Assembly (NCBI GenBank): GCA_937892955.1
Contig: CALBKH010000098.1
Location: forward strand, 1-18,641
Direction of reading: 5' to 3'
Length of the DNA: 18,641 nucleotides
Source of the DNA: an uncultured Alphaproteobacteria bacterium
Lineage (GTDB): Bacteria; Pseudomonadota; Alphaproteobacteria; Rhizobiales; Ancalomicrobiaceae
The notes under the pieces are model-generated. The model was not told the DNA's origin, searched no databases, and saw only the letters and a list, made by a program, of their open reading frames with translations. The first letter of the stretch is position 1. Each line of letters begins with the position of its first letter. A program made the translations under genes and the position numbers. Of this stretch, positions 1-6,689 are shown piece by piece.

Positions 1-51
1 GTGAATCACGTCAGTAGACGGTCGTCGAGGGCTATCCGCGCACAGGTCTCA

Positions 52-345
52 TCAGCCGGTACCGCGCCAGGGTTCGTCGGTCTCTTCGAACCACGATTTC
101 GGCGTGCCGCAGACCGGGCAGAGCCAATCCGCCGGCAGGTCCTCGAAGGCGGTCCCCGGTGGGATCGGATGGGTTCCGGCGATGTTGTCGGGATCCCCGT
201 GGACGGGGTCGTAGACGAAAGGAAGGCACTCGTTGTAGGTGCAGACCCAGCGCCCCGAGCCGGAGGCGGCGACCGCACGCCGCCCTGCGAGCGACGAGAG
301 CGCGGCGAGGAACGCGAAGACGGCGCGGCGGGTGACGGCGACCAT
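52..345 (-). CDS. Exported rubredoxin-like protein, atypical CX4C first knuckle
   Basis: Small one-iron electron carrier of the rubredoxin family, 97 aa. The ATG at 345 was chosen because a GGAGG lies 6 nt upstream and a signal peptide begins directly after it; the frame stays open further upstream but lacks these marks. Residues 1-27 look like a Tat-type signal: TRRAVF, a short hydrophobic stretch, then AVAA. The mature part keeps rubredoxin landmarks: an aromatic and Val before the first Cys, VYDP, GDPDN, IPPGT, FEDLP, and the second knuckle CPVCG. The first knuckle is CTYNEC followed by LP, so the first two cysteines are four residues apart instead of two and the usual Gly after the second Cys is missing. 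Related spacing is known from so-called type II rubredoxins. All four iron ligands are present, so I expect a functional site. The redox partner is unknown and no oxidoreductase is adjacent. Export is inferred from the signal only. Confidence 0.85.
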   Translation of the reverse strand: MVAVTRRAVFAFLAALSSLAGRRAVAASGSGRWVCTYNECLPFVYDPVHGDPDNIAGTHPIPPGTAFEDLPADWLCPVCGTPKSWFEETDEPWRGTG

Positions 346-479
346 CGAGCGCCTCCGCTCACGGGTTCGCCCACGGCGACGTGCCGAGGCACGCACAATC
401 TAGGCGGAGGCGGGCCGTGACGCCCGTGAATTGTCGATGACGCCGATCACGCCGCCCGGCGAACGAAGGCGCCGAAACG

Positions 480-503
480 AAAAAGCCGCCCGGAAGGGCG
501 GCT
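480..503 (-). terminator. Rho-independent terminator of tRNA-Lys
   Basis: Read on the minus strand this is a 7-bp GC stem GCCGCCC / GGGCGGC with a TTCC loop, followed directly by five T residues and a further T-rich stretch. It lies about 25 nt beyond the encoded CCA end of the tRNA, so it should end the tRNA transcript and insulate the rubredoxin gene downstream. Confidence 0.85.
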
Positions 504-527
504 CTTCGGTGTCGTCGAAGGCGAGAA

Positions 528-603
<76 letters not shown>

Positions 604-647
604 ATTCTCGTTCGTCCGACGGTGTCCCGCCGGCCGCGACGGGGCCT

Positions 648-676
648 TCTATAGCGGGGTCGGCGGCGCGATGCAA
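648..676 (-). promoter_or_regulatory. Predicted promoter of tRNA-Lys
   Basis: On the minus strand a TTGCAT -35-like box (671-676) is separated by 17 nt from a TATAGA -10-like box (648-653). The segment right after the -10 box is very GC-rich (GGCCCCGTC), the kind of discriminator found at growth-rate-controlled stable-RNA promoters. The start point would be near 641, leaving a leader of about 38 nt before the tRNA. Box matches are imperfect, so this is a prediction. Confidence 0.5.
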
Positions 677-727
677 CAGGAAGCGACAAGTTTCTTGTGC
701 CACCTGCAACACCTTGGCGCGACATGG

Positions 728-758
728 AAAAAGGCCGCGAGGGAACATCCCCGCGGCC
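728..758 (-). terminator. Rho-independent terminator of leuA
   Basis: Read on the minus strand, the stem GGCCGCG / CGCGGCC is extended by inner pairs GGGA / TCCC around a 3-nt loop with one bulged base, and is followed by TTTTT. It starts about 35 nt after the leuA stop codon, so it ends the leuA transcript and separates it from the tRNA-Lys promoter. Confidence 0.85.
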
Positions 759-792
759 TCCGCTCGGCCTTTCGGCGGCGCCGTCCGCCGCC

Positions 793-2391
793 TCAGATCC
801 GCTCGCCCACCCGAACCGGCTCGACGCCTTCGCTCTCGGCCAGGGCGACGTCCGTCGCCTTCTGGCGGCGGATCGACAGCTTGTTCAGCGCCGAGACATA
901 GGCCTTGGCCGAGGACACCAGCGTGTCGACGTCGGCGCCGCGGCCGGTCGCCACCCGGCCTTCTTCCTCGAGCCGCACCGACACCTCGGCCTGCGCGTCG
1001 GTGCCCTCGGTCACCGCGTGGACCTGATAGAGCGACAGCTTGGCCTCGTGCGGCAGGATCGCCTTGACGGCGTTGAAGGTGGCGTCGACCGGTCCGGTGC
1101 CGGTCGCCTCCTTGGTGACGTGGTGGCCGTCGACGTCCATGGTGATGATCGCCTTCTGCGGCCCGCCGGTGCCGGCGATGACCGTCAGCGCGATCACCTT
1201 GGCGCCCTCGGCCTGCGAGACGATGCCGTCCTCGACCAGCGCCTCGATGTCCTCGTCGTAGACGTGCTTCTTGCGGTCGGCCAGGTCCTTCATCCGCTTG
1301 AAGGCGTCCTCGAAGGCGTTCTCGCCCAGGTCGTAGCCCAGGTCCTTCAGCTTCTCGCGGAAGGCGTGACGGCCGGAGTGCTTGCCCATGACCAGATTGG
1401 TCTCGCGCACGCCGACGTCTTCGGGGCGCATGATCTCGTAGGTCTCGACGTGCTTCAGCATGCCGTCCTGGTGGATGCCGGACTCGTGCGCGAAGGCGTT
1501 CTTGCCGACGATCGCCTTGTTGTACTGCACCGGGAAGCCCGAGACGGTGGAGACCAGCTTCGAGGCCTGGGTCAGCATCGGCGTCCGGATGCCGGTGGTG
1601 AAGGGCAGCACGTCGGCGCGGGTGCGGATGGCCATCACCACCTCCTCCAGCGCGGCGTTGCCGGCGCGCTCGCCCAGCCCGTTGACGGTGCACTCGATCT
1701 GCCGCGCCCCGCCCATGACGCCGGCCAGCGAATTGGCCACCGCCATGCCCAGATCGTTGTGGCAATGGGTCGAGAACACCGCCTTGTCGGCGTTCGGCAC
1801 CCGGTTGATCAGCATCTCGAACAGCGCCCGGTATTCCTCCGGCGTGGTGTAGCCGACGGTGTCGGGGATGTTGATGGTGGTGGCGCCCGCCTTGATCGCC
1901 GCCTCGACGCAGCGGCACAGGAAGTCGTGCTCGGTGCGGGTCGCATCCTCGGCCGACCATTCGACGTCGTCGGTGTGCGAGCGGGCGCGCGTCACCGAGG
2001 CGATGATCTTCTCGAACACCGCCTCCGGCTCCAGCTGCAGCTTGTACTTCATGTGTACCGGCGAGGTGGAGATGAAGGTGTGGATGCGGAAGTGGTGCGC
2101 ATTCTTCAGCGCCTCGGCCGCCCGGTCGATGTCCTTGTTGGCGGCGCGCGCCAGACCGGCGGGGACCGAGGTGTGCAGCCGCGCGGCGATCGCCGAGACG
2201 GCCTCGAAGTCGCCCTGGGAGGCGATCGGGAAGCCGGCCTCGATGACGTCGACACCCATGGCGTCGAGCAACTCGGCGACCTGGATCTTCTCCTCGAAGG
2301 TCATCGAGGCGCCGGCGGACTGCTCGCCGTCGCGCAGGGTGGTGTCGAAGATGACGACGCGGTCACGGGCGGAAGTGTCGATCTGGTTCAT
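793..2391 (-). CDS. leuA: 2-isopropylmalate synthase
   Basis: Condenses acetyl-CoA with 2-oxoisovalerate to give 2-isopropylmalate, the committed step of leucine synthesis; cytoplasmic and normally inhibited by leucine. The 532-aa product has the family's usual length. The catalytic TIM barrel opens with FDTTLRDGEQ (about residues 15-24), carries the metal-binding HCHND (209-213) and NGLGERAGN (237-245). The C-terminal 130 or so residues form the LeuA allosteric domain that binds leucine. The ATG at 2391 was chosen because AGAGGA lies about 8 nt upstream and the family motif follows soon after. An in-frame ATG at 2490 would add 33 low-complexity residues and has no proper ribosome site. The gene stands alone with its own terminator. 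A leucine-rich leader peptide lies 145 nt upstream, pointing to control by attenuation as well as by feedback. Confidence 0.97.
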   Translation of the reverse strand: MNQIDTSARDRVVIFDTTLRDGEQSAGASMTFEEKIQVAELLDAMGVDVIEAGFPIASQGDFEAVSAIAARLHTSVPAGLARAANKDIDRAAEALKNAHHFRIHTFISTSPVHMKYKLQLEPEAVFEKIIASVTRARSHTDDVEWSAEDATRTEHDFLCRCVEAAIKAGATTINIPDTVGYTTPEEYRALFEMLINRVPNADKAVFSTHCHNDLGMAVANSLAGVMGGARQIECTVNGLGERAGNAALEEVVMAIRTRADVLPFTTGIRTPMLTQASKLVSTVSGFPVQYNKAIVGKNAFAHESGIHQDGMLKHVETYEIMRPEDVGVRETNLVMGKHSGRHAFREKLKDLGYDLGENAFEDAFKRMKDLADRKKHVYDEDIEALVEDGIVSQAEGAKVIALTVIAGTGGPQKAIITMDVDGHHVTKEATGTGPVDATFNAVKAILPHEAKLSLYQVHAVTEGTDAQAEVSVRLEEEGRVATGRGADVDTLVSSAKAYVSALNKLSIRRQKATDVALAESEGVEPVRVGERI

Positions 2392-2412
2392 CGCGGTGGT
2401 CCTCTGGATCGT

Positions 2413-2543
2413 CTCGGGGCCGCGGGGGTCGTGTCGCTCGTGACCTCGCCGGCGGCGCCGAATGGGTTCGGTGGCCGTTTCCGTTTTCATCCCCTGAGAG
2501 CCCGCCCGCCTCGTTCACGAGGGAGCCTGTCGGCGCTCAGGGG
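2413..2543 (-). promoter_or_regulatory. Candidate leuA attenuator / leader RNA switch
   Basis: In the minus-strand transcript CCCCTGAG (2536-2543) and CTCAGGGG (2491-2498) form a perfect 8-bp pairing that encloses a small hairpin, CCTCG / CGAGG around TGAA (2509-2522). The leader-peptide stop codon TGA lies inside the first arm, so a ribosome finishing the leader would cover it, while a ribosome stalled at the Leu codons would leave it free. The second arm can instead pair, with one bulge, with CCCCGAG (2413-2419) just before the leuA ribosome site. No classical U-tract terminator is visible, so the switch might act on translation or through Rho. The pairings are seen; the mechanism is inferred. 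Confidence 0.5.
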
Positions 2544-2641
2544 CCGATAAGAAGGAGAAGCGAGGAGATGAGGAGGGCGAGCGGAGCCGTGGCGCCGTGC
2601 GGCGCATCGATCGTCGGCAGAGAAGCGTCTCGCGCGATCAT
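2537..2641 (-). CDS. Leucine-rich leader peptide of leuA
   Basis: A 34-codon reading frame starting with ATG at 2641 and ending with TGA at 2537, located 145 nt before leuA in the same direction. Its second half reads APLALLISSLLLLIGP, with seven leucine codons in eleven positions (2549-2581), and three of these are CTT, a codon otherwise scarce in this GC-rich window. Ile codons are also frequent. This is the standard look of a ribosome-sensing leader for a leucine-biosynthesis gene: slow charging of tRNA-Leu would stall the ribosome in the run. A GAGGGA lies about 10 nt before the start, a weak ribosome site. Its stop codon sits inside one arm of a stem described for the attenuator. The peptide itself probably has no other role. 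Confidence 0.65.
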   Translation of the reverse strand: MIARDASLPTIDAPHGATAPLALLISSLLLLIGP

Positions 2642-2839
2642 CCGGTCTTCGTCCCTCGGAGGCCTCGATCCCGTGAGGGGGGCGAGGTCCGTTTCTCGAA
2701 CGCCCCCTCGAAAACAGGTTCGTCGGGGATGCGCTCACGGAGGCCTCCCGATGCGACGCACCACGAGAGCCTCCTCGTCGAATAACTGCGATGGCCGGCG
2801 GACGCAAGCGCGATTTTCGCCCGCGCCCTCGACCGAAGG

Positions 2840-2860
2840 AAGACGGCGGCCCGCCGTCTT
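2840..2860 (-). terminator. Weak terminator-like hairpin after the chemoreceptor gene
   Basis: A perfect 8-bp inverted repeat AAGACGGC / GCCGTCTT with a 5-nt loop lies 35 nt past the chemoreceptor stop. On the minus strand it is followed by TCCTTC rather than a clean T run. It is the only terminator-like element between this gene and leuA. The rest of 2642-2894 holds no gene I can support; the leuA promoter should be there, with a weak TTGCGT-17-TATTCG candidate around 2780-2808. Confidence 0.4.
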
Positions 2861-2894
2861 CGTACCTCGCCGTCCGAGCCTCCCCGGCCCGGCC

Positions 2895-5252
2895 TCAGGC
2901 GGCGGCGCCGCGCCGCCCGGTCGAGATCAGTTGTTCGGCCAGCCGCCCAAGGGTCACCGCGTCGAGCGGTGCCGCGAAACGTACGCCCATCTCCCCGCCG
3001 TTCTGCCAGATCACGGAGGCCTCGATCCGCTTCTCGTCGACCACGATCCGCGCCCGTGTCCCGTCGGCGACGCCCGAGACCGGCCCGACGCGGGCGCCGT
3101 CGCGCGACACGTCGATGAGGTTGACGTCGTGGGACCGTCCGCCGATCTCCAACCGCACGGAGGCGGAGCTCGCGAAGCGATCGCTCTCGCGCTGTTCGGC
3201 CTTGCGGGTCGCCTCCTGGACGATCGCCGGGATCTCGGAACGCACCCGCTCGGACGAGTGGCGCATGTCGTCGGAAACGCCGGCTACCGCTTCCGCCGAC
3301 GACGTCGATTGGGTGACCATGCCGGCGATGTCGATCATCCGCTCGGCCACGTCCTCGACCGCCGCACTCGTCTGGCGGATCGAGGTGGAGAAGGAGCCCA
3401 TCGCGGTGCGTTGCTCCTCCATCGCCGCGGCGATCGCCGCCGAGACGCCGTCGAGCGTACCGATCTGGTCGGTGATCGCGCCGATCGAGGCCACCGCTTC
3501 GCGGGTGGCCTTCTGGATCTCGCCGACCTTGCGGCCGATCTCTTCGGTCGACTGCGCCGTCTGACCGGCGAGCCCCTTGACCTCCTGAGCGACGATGGCG
3601 AAGCCGCGGCCGGCCTCTCCCGCCCGTGCCGCCTCGATGGTGGCGTTGAGGGCGAGGAGATTGGTCTGTTCGGCGATCTGGGTGATCGAGGCGACGATGG
3701 TGCCGATGTCGGCGGTGACCCGGGTCAGTCCGTCGATGACGGCGCGCGACTGCGCGGCACGGTCTACGGCGTCGCGGGTGAGCGCCGAGGAGCGACCGAT
3801 CTGATCGGCGATCTCGCCGATCGCCAGGATCACCTGCTCGGTCATCTGCGACGCCTGGGCGTTGAGTTCGCGGGTTTCCGCCGCCGAGGTCGCCGCGTCC
3901 TTGGCCGCGCCGTGGACGGCGCGCAACGCCTGCAGCATCTCCCGGGCCTGAGCCTGGACCGCGCCGGATCCCTGGACGATCTCGGCCATGCCCTTTTCGG
4001 TCGCCCGCTCCACCTCCTGCGCCATGCTCATCAGGATGGTCCGACGGCTCGTCGCCATCTGCGCCTCGTGATTGCGCCGCTCCATCTCCAGGCGCCGCTG
4101 CTCCGCGAGCGTGTCGAGGAAAGCCCGCAGCGCATTGGACACACGGCCGATCTCGCTGCGCGGCGACAGCGGCGCCGGGGCCTCCACGCCGGTCTCGCCG
4201 GCATTGATCGCATCGATCACCCGGGCCGCCCGACGCATCGGTTGAGCGATCGAGCGGGCGACGAAGAAGCCGAACGCCGCCGTGAACAGGAGGACGGCGC
4301 CGCCGCCCGCCGCGTAGATGACGAATTGCCGCTGCGCCGCCGCCGCCGCTCCTTCGCTGTCGCGGGCGATGTCGCGATTGAGTTCGTCTTCCGCCGCCTT
4401 CAGCGTGTCGATCCACGCGGTGGTCGCCGCCCACCAGTCCTTCGGCGTGACGCCGTCGAGCGACCCGGTGTCGAGCGACGAGATCAGGATGGTGCGCAGC
4501 CGTTCGACGGCGGCGCGAGCCGGCGCGCTCGCCAACGACCCGATCAGCGCATCCTCGGTCCCCTCGGCGAGGGCGGCGAATTCACCGTAGCGGTCGTTCT
4601 CCCGCGCCAGCGCCTCGACGAACCCGCGATAGCGGGCCGCTTCGACGACACCGCCGGAGACCAGCGCGTTGCCGGTGGCTCGCTCGAGGCCGGCGTTCTC
4701 CTTCGCCTCGCTCAGCGCCTGGAGGGTGAAGAGCGACAGCGAAGCACGCCCGTCGTCCACCGCCTTCACCGCTTCCGTCGAGGACGTCATGAGTTTGCGG
4801 ATCAGGCCGGTGTACCATCCGACCACCGCCGGAACGGGTTTGGTCAGGTCGTCGACCGCCTTCCGCTCGGTCGCGATCCGCGCCAGATCGGTCTCCGCCG
4901 TCGCCAGGGTCGCCTCGAACCGCGCCGCCGCATCGAAGCGCTTGTCGGTGCGTAGGGACCGATAGGCGGCGAGCGCCGCGTTCGTGCGTTCACGCTGCGC
5001 CTCGAGCAGCGAGACGGCCTCCGGTTTCTGCCTCTTGGAGGCGACGACACCGACCGAGGCCCCGCGTTCACGCTGCAATTCGTGCACCAGATCCGAGATG
5101 GCGCGGGTCGTCTCCGCATAGCCGACGACGGCCGAGGAATGGACCTGCTCGGCCCGGCGATCCGCCACGAAGGCGACGAGCAGGGCGGCGAAGAGGGCGA
5201 GCGGCGGCAGAACTGCCAGTGTCAGGCGTTCGGAGACGGTAAAGCGTTGCAT
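2895..5252 (-). CDS. Methyl-accepting chemotaxis protein: NIT sensor, HAMP, MCP signalling and PilZ domains
   Basis: Inner-membrane chemoreceptor of 785 aa that should signal to a CheA-CheW array. Order of parts: membrane segment at 10-30; periplasmic helical sensor at about 35-305 with the HELQRERG hallmark (57-64) of the NIT (nitrate/nitrite-sensing) family; second membrane segment 309-331; HAMP about 332-384; coiled-coil signalling domain about 410-670 with the conserved hairpin tip EQTNLLALNATIEAARAGE (528-546). A PilZ domain follows at about 688-775, with both c-di-GMP-binding signatures intact: RESDR (RxxxR, 688-692) and DVSRDG (DxSxxG, 714-719). No CheR/CheB-tethering pentapeptide is visible at the end. 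The ATG at 5252 gives the expected short cytoplasmic N-terminus; the ribosome site is weak. No other chemotaxis gene is next to it. Nitrate as the ligand is a family-level guess. Confidence 0.93.
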   Translation of the reverse strand: MQRFTVSERLTLAVLPPLALFAALLVAFVADRRAEQVHSSAVVGYAETTRAISDLVHELQRERGASVGVVASKRQKPEAVSLLEAQRERTNAALAAYRSLRTDKRFDAAARFEATLATAETDLARIATERKAVDDLTKPVPAVVGWYTGLIRKLMTSSTEAVKAVDDGRASLSLFTLQALSEAKENAGLERATGNALVSGGVVEAARYRGFVEALARENDRYGEFAALAEGTEDALIGSLASAPARAAVERLRTILISSLDTGSLDGVTPKDWWAATTAWIDTLKAAEDELNRDIARDSEGAAAAAQRQFVIYAAGGGAVLLFTAAFGFFVARSIAQPMRRAARVIDAINAGETGVEAPAPLSPRSEIGRVSNALRAFLDTLAEQRRLEMERRNHEAQMATSRRTILMSMAQEVERATEKGMAEIVQGSGAVQAQAREMLQALRAVHGAAKDAATSAAETRELNAQASQMTEQVILAIGEIADQIGRSSALTRDAVDRAAQSRAVIDGLTRVTADIGTIVASITQIAEQTNLLALNATIEAARAGEAGRGFAIVAQEVKGLAGQTAQSTEEIGRKVGEIQKATREAVASIGAITDQIGTLDGVSAAIAAAMEEQRTAMGSFSTSIRQTSAAVEDVAERMIDIAGMVTQSTSSAEAVAGVSDDMRHSSERVRSEIPAIVQEATRKAEQRESDRFASSASVRLEIGGRSHDVNLIDVSRDGARVGPVSGVADGTRARIVVDEKRIEASVIWQNGGEMGVRFAAPLDAVTLGRLAEQLISTGRRGAAA

Positions 5253-5266
5253 GGACGATCCGATGG

Positions 5267-5283
5267 CTAGAAACTGTTTCTAG
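5267..5283. promoter_or_regulatory. Perfect 17-bp palindrome upstream of the chemoreceptor start
   Basis: CTAGAAAC, one central base, then GTTTCTAG: a perfect inverted repeat with 8-bp arms, ending 14 nt before the chemoreceptor ATG. With arms this close together it suits a dimeric DNA-binding protein better than an RNA hairpin. It could be an operator located in the 5' untranslated part of the gene. No regulator can be named. Confidence 0.45.
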
Positions 5284-5358
5284 ATTGCAACCGATGGGTT
5301 AATGTTCCGTTGAGTGACCCAACGTCACCTTGGTGCCGCCCGAGAACTTCGCAGGTAT

Positions 5359-5383
5359 CCATAATTACGTAGAGTAATATTGG
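5359..5383. promoter_or_regulatory. 25-bp imperfect palindrome in the AT-rich part of the intergenic region
   Basis: ATTAC, five bases, GTAAT forms the core; the outer CCA / TGG bases also pair, with only the two AT positions between core and ends breaking the symmetry. The size and spacing fit an operator for a dimeric repressor. It lies about 107 nt upstream of the chemoreceptor ATG and 13 nt before the possible plus-strand small ORF at 5396. Confidence 0.4.
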
Positions 5384-5395
5384 TCCGGAGGTGAG

Positions 5396-5482
5396 GTGAC
5401 CGACATTTTCGACAGTGGCATTCGTCTCGCGAGCATGAAGGAAGAGCCCCTCGCCACTACCGACGCGGTCCCGAACGACTGA
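5396..5482 (+). CDS. Possible 28-aa small protein
   Basis: A GTG-initiated frame of 28 codons ending in TGA. The strongest argument is the perfect GGAGG ribosome-binding core 4 nt before the GTG, in a region without other genes and just downstream of a palindrome. The product begins (M/V)TDIFDSGIRLASMKEE; it has no membrane segment, cysteine pair or known motif. The SD spacing is shorter than usual and codon bias cannot be judged at this length. I do not recognise it and treat it as a low-confidence candidate. Confidence 0.2.
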   Translation: MTDIFDSGIRLASMKEEPLATTDAVPND

Positions 5483-5661
5483 CACGGCCCGTCGGACGAC
5501 CGTACAGGAACTCGAACCGAACCGGCGCCGCGATCGGCGCGCCGCGCCAGACACGAGAAAAGAGAGAACTTCGCGAGTGAAGGCGAGCGCGAATGCGCAT
5601 CGGCGGGTCGGGCCGTGACGCTCCTGAATTCCCGACGAGTCCGGCGTTCGCGAGCCCGGCG

Positions 5662-6600
5662 TCAGTCGTTCGCAGCGGTGGCGCGCGACACGTCGATCGT
5701 GCCCTCGGCGACGCGCACCGCCGAGCCGCCGATACGGACCGCCACCAGCTCCTTGCCGTCGATCTCGAGCGTCAGATCGATCAGGCTCGGCCGCCCCATC
5801 TCGAAGCCCTGCTCGATGCCGTGCGGGTGGCCGCCCTTGGTCGGCAGATCGAAGCGGGTGATCACGCCGGCGAAGGCCGCCGCCGCCGATCCCGTCGCCG
5901 GATCCTCGACGATGCCGAAGCCGACGTCGAACATGCGGGCGTGGAAGGTCGAGTCGTGGTGGATGGTCTCGCGGCAGTAGACGTAGACCGGCAGCGCCGG
6001 GGCCGTGTCGCAGGCCCGCTTCCAGGTCGCGACGTCGAGCCGCGCCCGCCGGATCGCCGCGAGATCGGCGACCGGAACGAAGGCGAAGGGCACCCCCGCC
6101 TCGAAGGCCGAGGGCACGTGGTTCTCGAAGCCGATCTCGGTGGCGTCGAGGCCGAGGGCGTCGGCGATCGCTCCCTTCGACGGCAGTTCGGCGGCGACCG
6201 GTTTCGGCAGCCGCGGCGCGTCGAATTCGGCGAAGGTCGGCCGCTTCGGATCGAGCCGCACCGCGGCGCGCACCACCCCGACCTTCTCCTCGAGCACCAC
6301 CACCGCGTCGATCGCGGTGGCGACGTCGCCGAAGCGTTCCTCGGCGAGGAGGGCGGCGGTGCCGACCGTCGGATGGCCGGCGAAGGGCAGTTCCGTGCCC
6401 GGCGTGAAGATCCGCACCTCGGCCGTATGGGTCGGATGGACGGCGCGGCGCACGAACACCGTCTCCGAGAGATTGAACTCGCGGGCGATGCGCTGCATCG
6501 CCGCCGTGTCGAGATCCTCCGCGTCGAGCACCACGGCGAGCGGATTGCCCGCGAGCGGCCGGTCGGTGAAGACGTCGAGGACGACGTAACGGCGCTTCAT
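5662..6600 (-). CDS. PhzF-family isomerase / epimerase
   Basis: 312-aa member of the PhzF fold (two diaminopimelate-epimerase-like halves), the usual family length. Visible signatures: FTDRPLAGNPLAVVL near the start (11-25), the conserved acid in NLSETVF (Glu46, the catalytic Glu of PhzF), GHPTVG (75-80), and DPATGSA (233-239) followed by MGRPS (268-272). PhzF itself isomerises an intermediate of phenazine synthesis, but no other phenazine gene is here, so this is one of the many PhzF relatives with unknown substrate. The ATG at 6600 has GGAG about 9 nt upstream. It follows the NUDIX gene in the same direction after 89 nt and is probably the last gene of a three-gene transcript. The substrate cannot be read from the sequence. 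Confidence 0.93.
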   Translation of the reverse strand: MKRRYVVLDVFTDRPLAGNPLAVVLDAEDLDTAAMQRIAREFNLSETVFVRRAVHPTHTAEVRIFTPGTELPFAGHPTVGTAALLAEERFGDVATAIDAVVVLEEKVGVVRAAVRLDPKRPTFAEFDAPRLPKPVAAELPSKGAIADALGLDATEIGFENHVPSAFEAGVPFAFVPVADLAAIRRARLDVATWKRACDTAPALPVYVYCRETIHHDSTFHARMFDVGFGIVEDPATGSAAAAFAGVITRFDLPTKGGHPHGIEQGFEMGRPSLIDLTLEIDGKELVAVRIGGSAVRVAEGTIDVSRATAAND

Positions 6601-6689
6601 GGGGGATCGCTCCGGTGCTCTCGGGATCGGGATTCGCGGCGGGATGATAGCCTTGCGCCCCGGTGAGCGATACCGCTTCGCCGCGGCGG

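Larger units (their letters stand above)
5253..5661. other. 409-nt intergenic region between the PhzF gene and the chemoreceptor gene
   Basis: No confident gene. The segment 5284-5390 is clearly more AT-rich than its surroundings and probably holds the chemoreceptor promoter on the minus strand. Two palindromes (5267-5283 and 5359-5383) and one possible small open reading frame on the plus strand (5396-5482) are described separately. A 95-codon minus-strand frame (5267-5554) spans much of it but shows no ribosome site or recognisable composition. Confidence 0.6.

Noticed and set aside
2392..2490. 33-residue N-terminal extension of LeuA from an ATG at 2490
   Set aside because: Arg-rich non-family sequence overlapping the attenuator region; the ATG at 2391 has a better ribosome site and gives the normal length.
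697..2550. 617-codon plus-strand frame opposite leuA
   Set aside because: Runs through the leuA terminator and shows no recognisable motif; leuA on the minus strand is certain.
2657..2671. 15-bp identical sequence CGGAGGCCTCGATCC at 2657 and 3014, with a shorter copy at 2738
   Set aside because: One copy lies inside the chemoreceptor coding sequence and the motif contains a common GC-rich palindrome; chance similarity is the simpler explanation.
2568..4955. 795-codon plus-strand frame opposite the chemoreceptor
   Set aside because: Arg/Asp/Gly-rich shadow typical of high-GC DNA; the minus strand has clear NIT, HAMP, MCP and PilZ motifs.
5267..5554. 95-codon minus-strand frame in the gap before the chemoreceptor
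   Set aside because: No ribosome site, mixed composition and it ends inside a palindrome; no motif visible.
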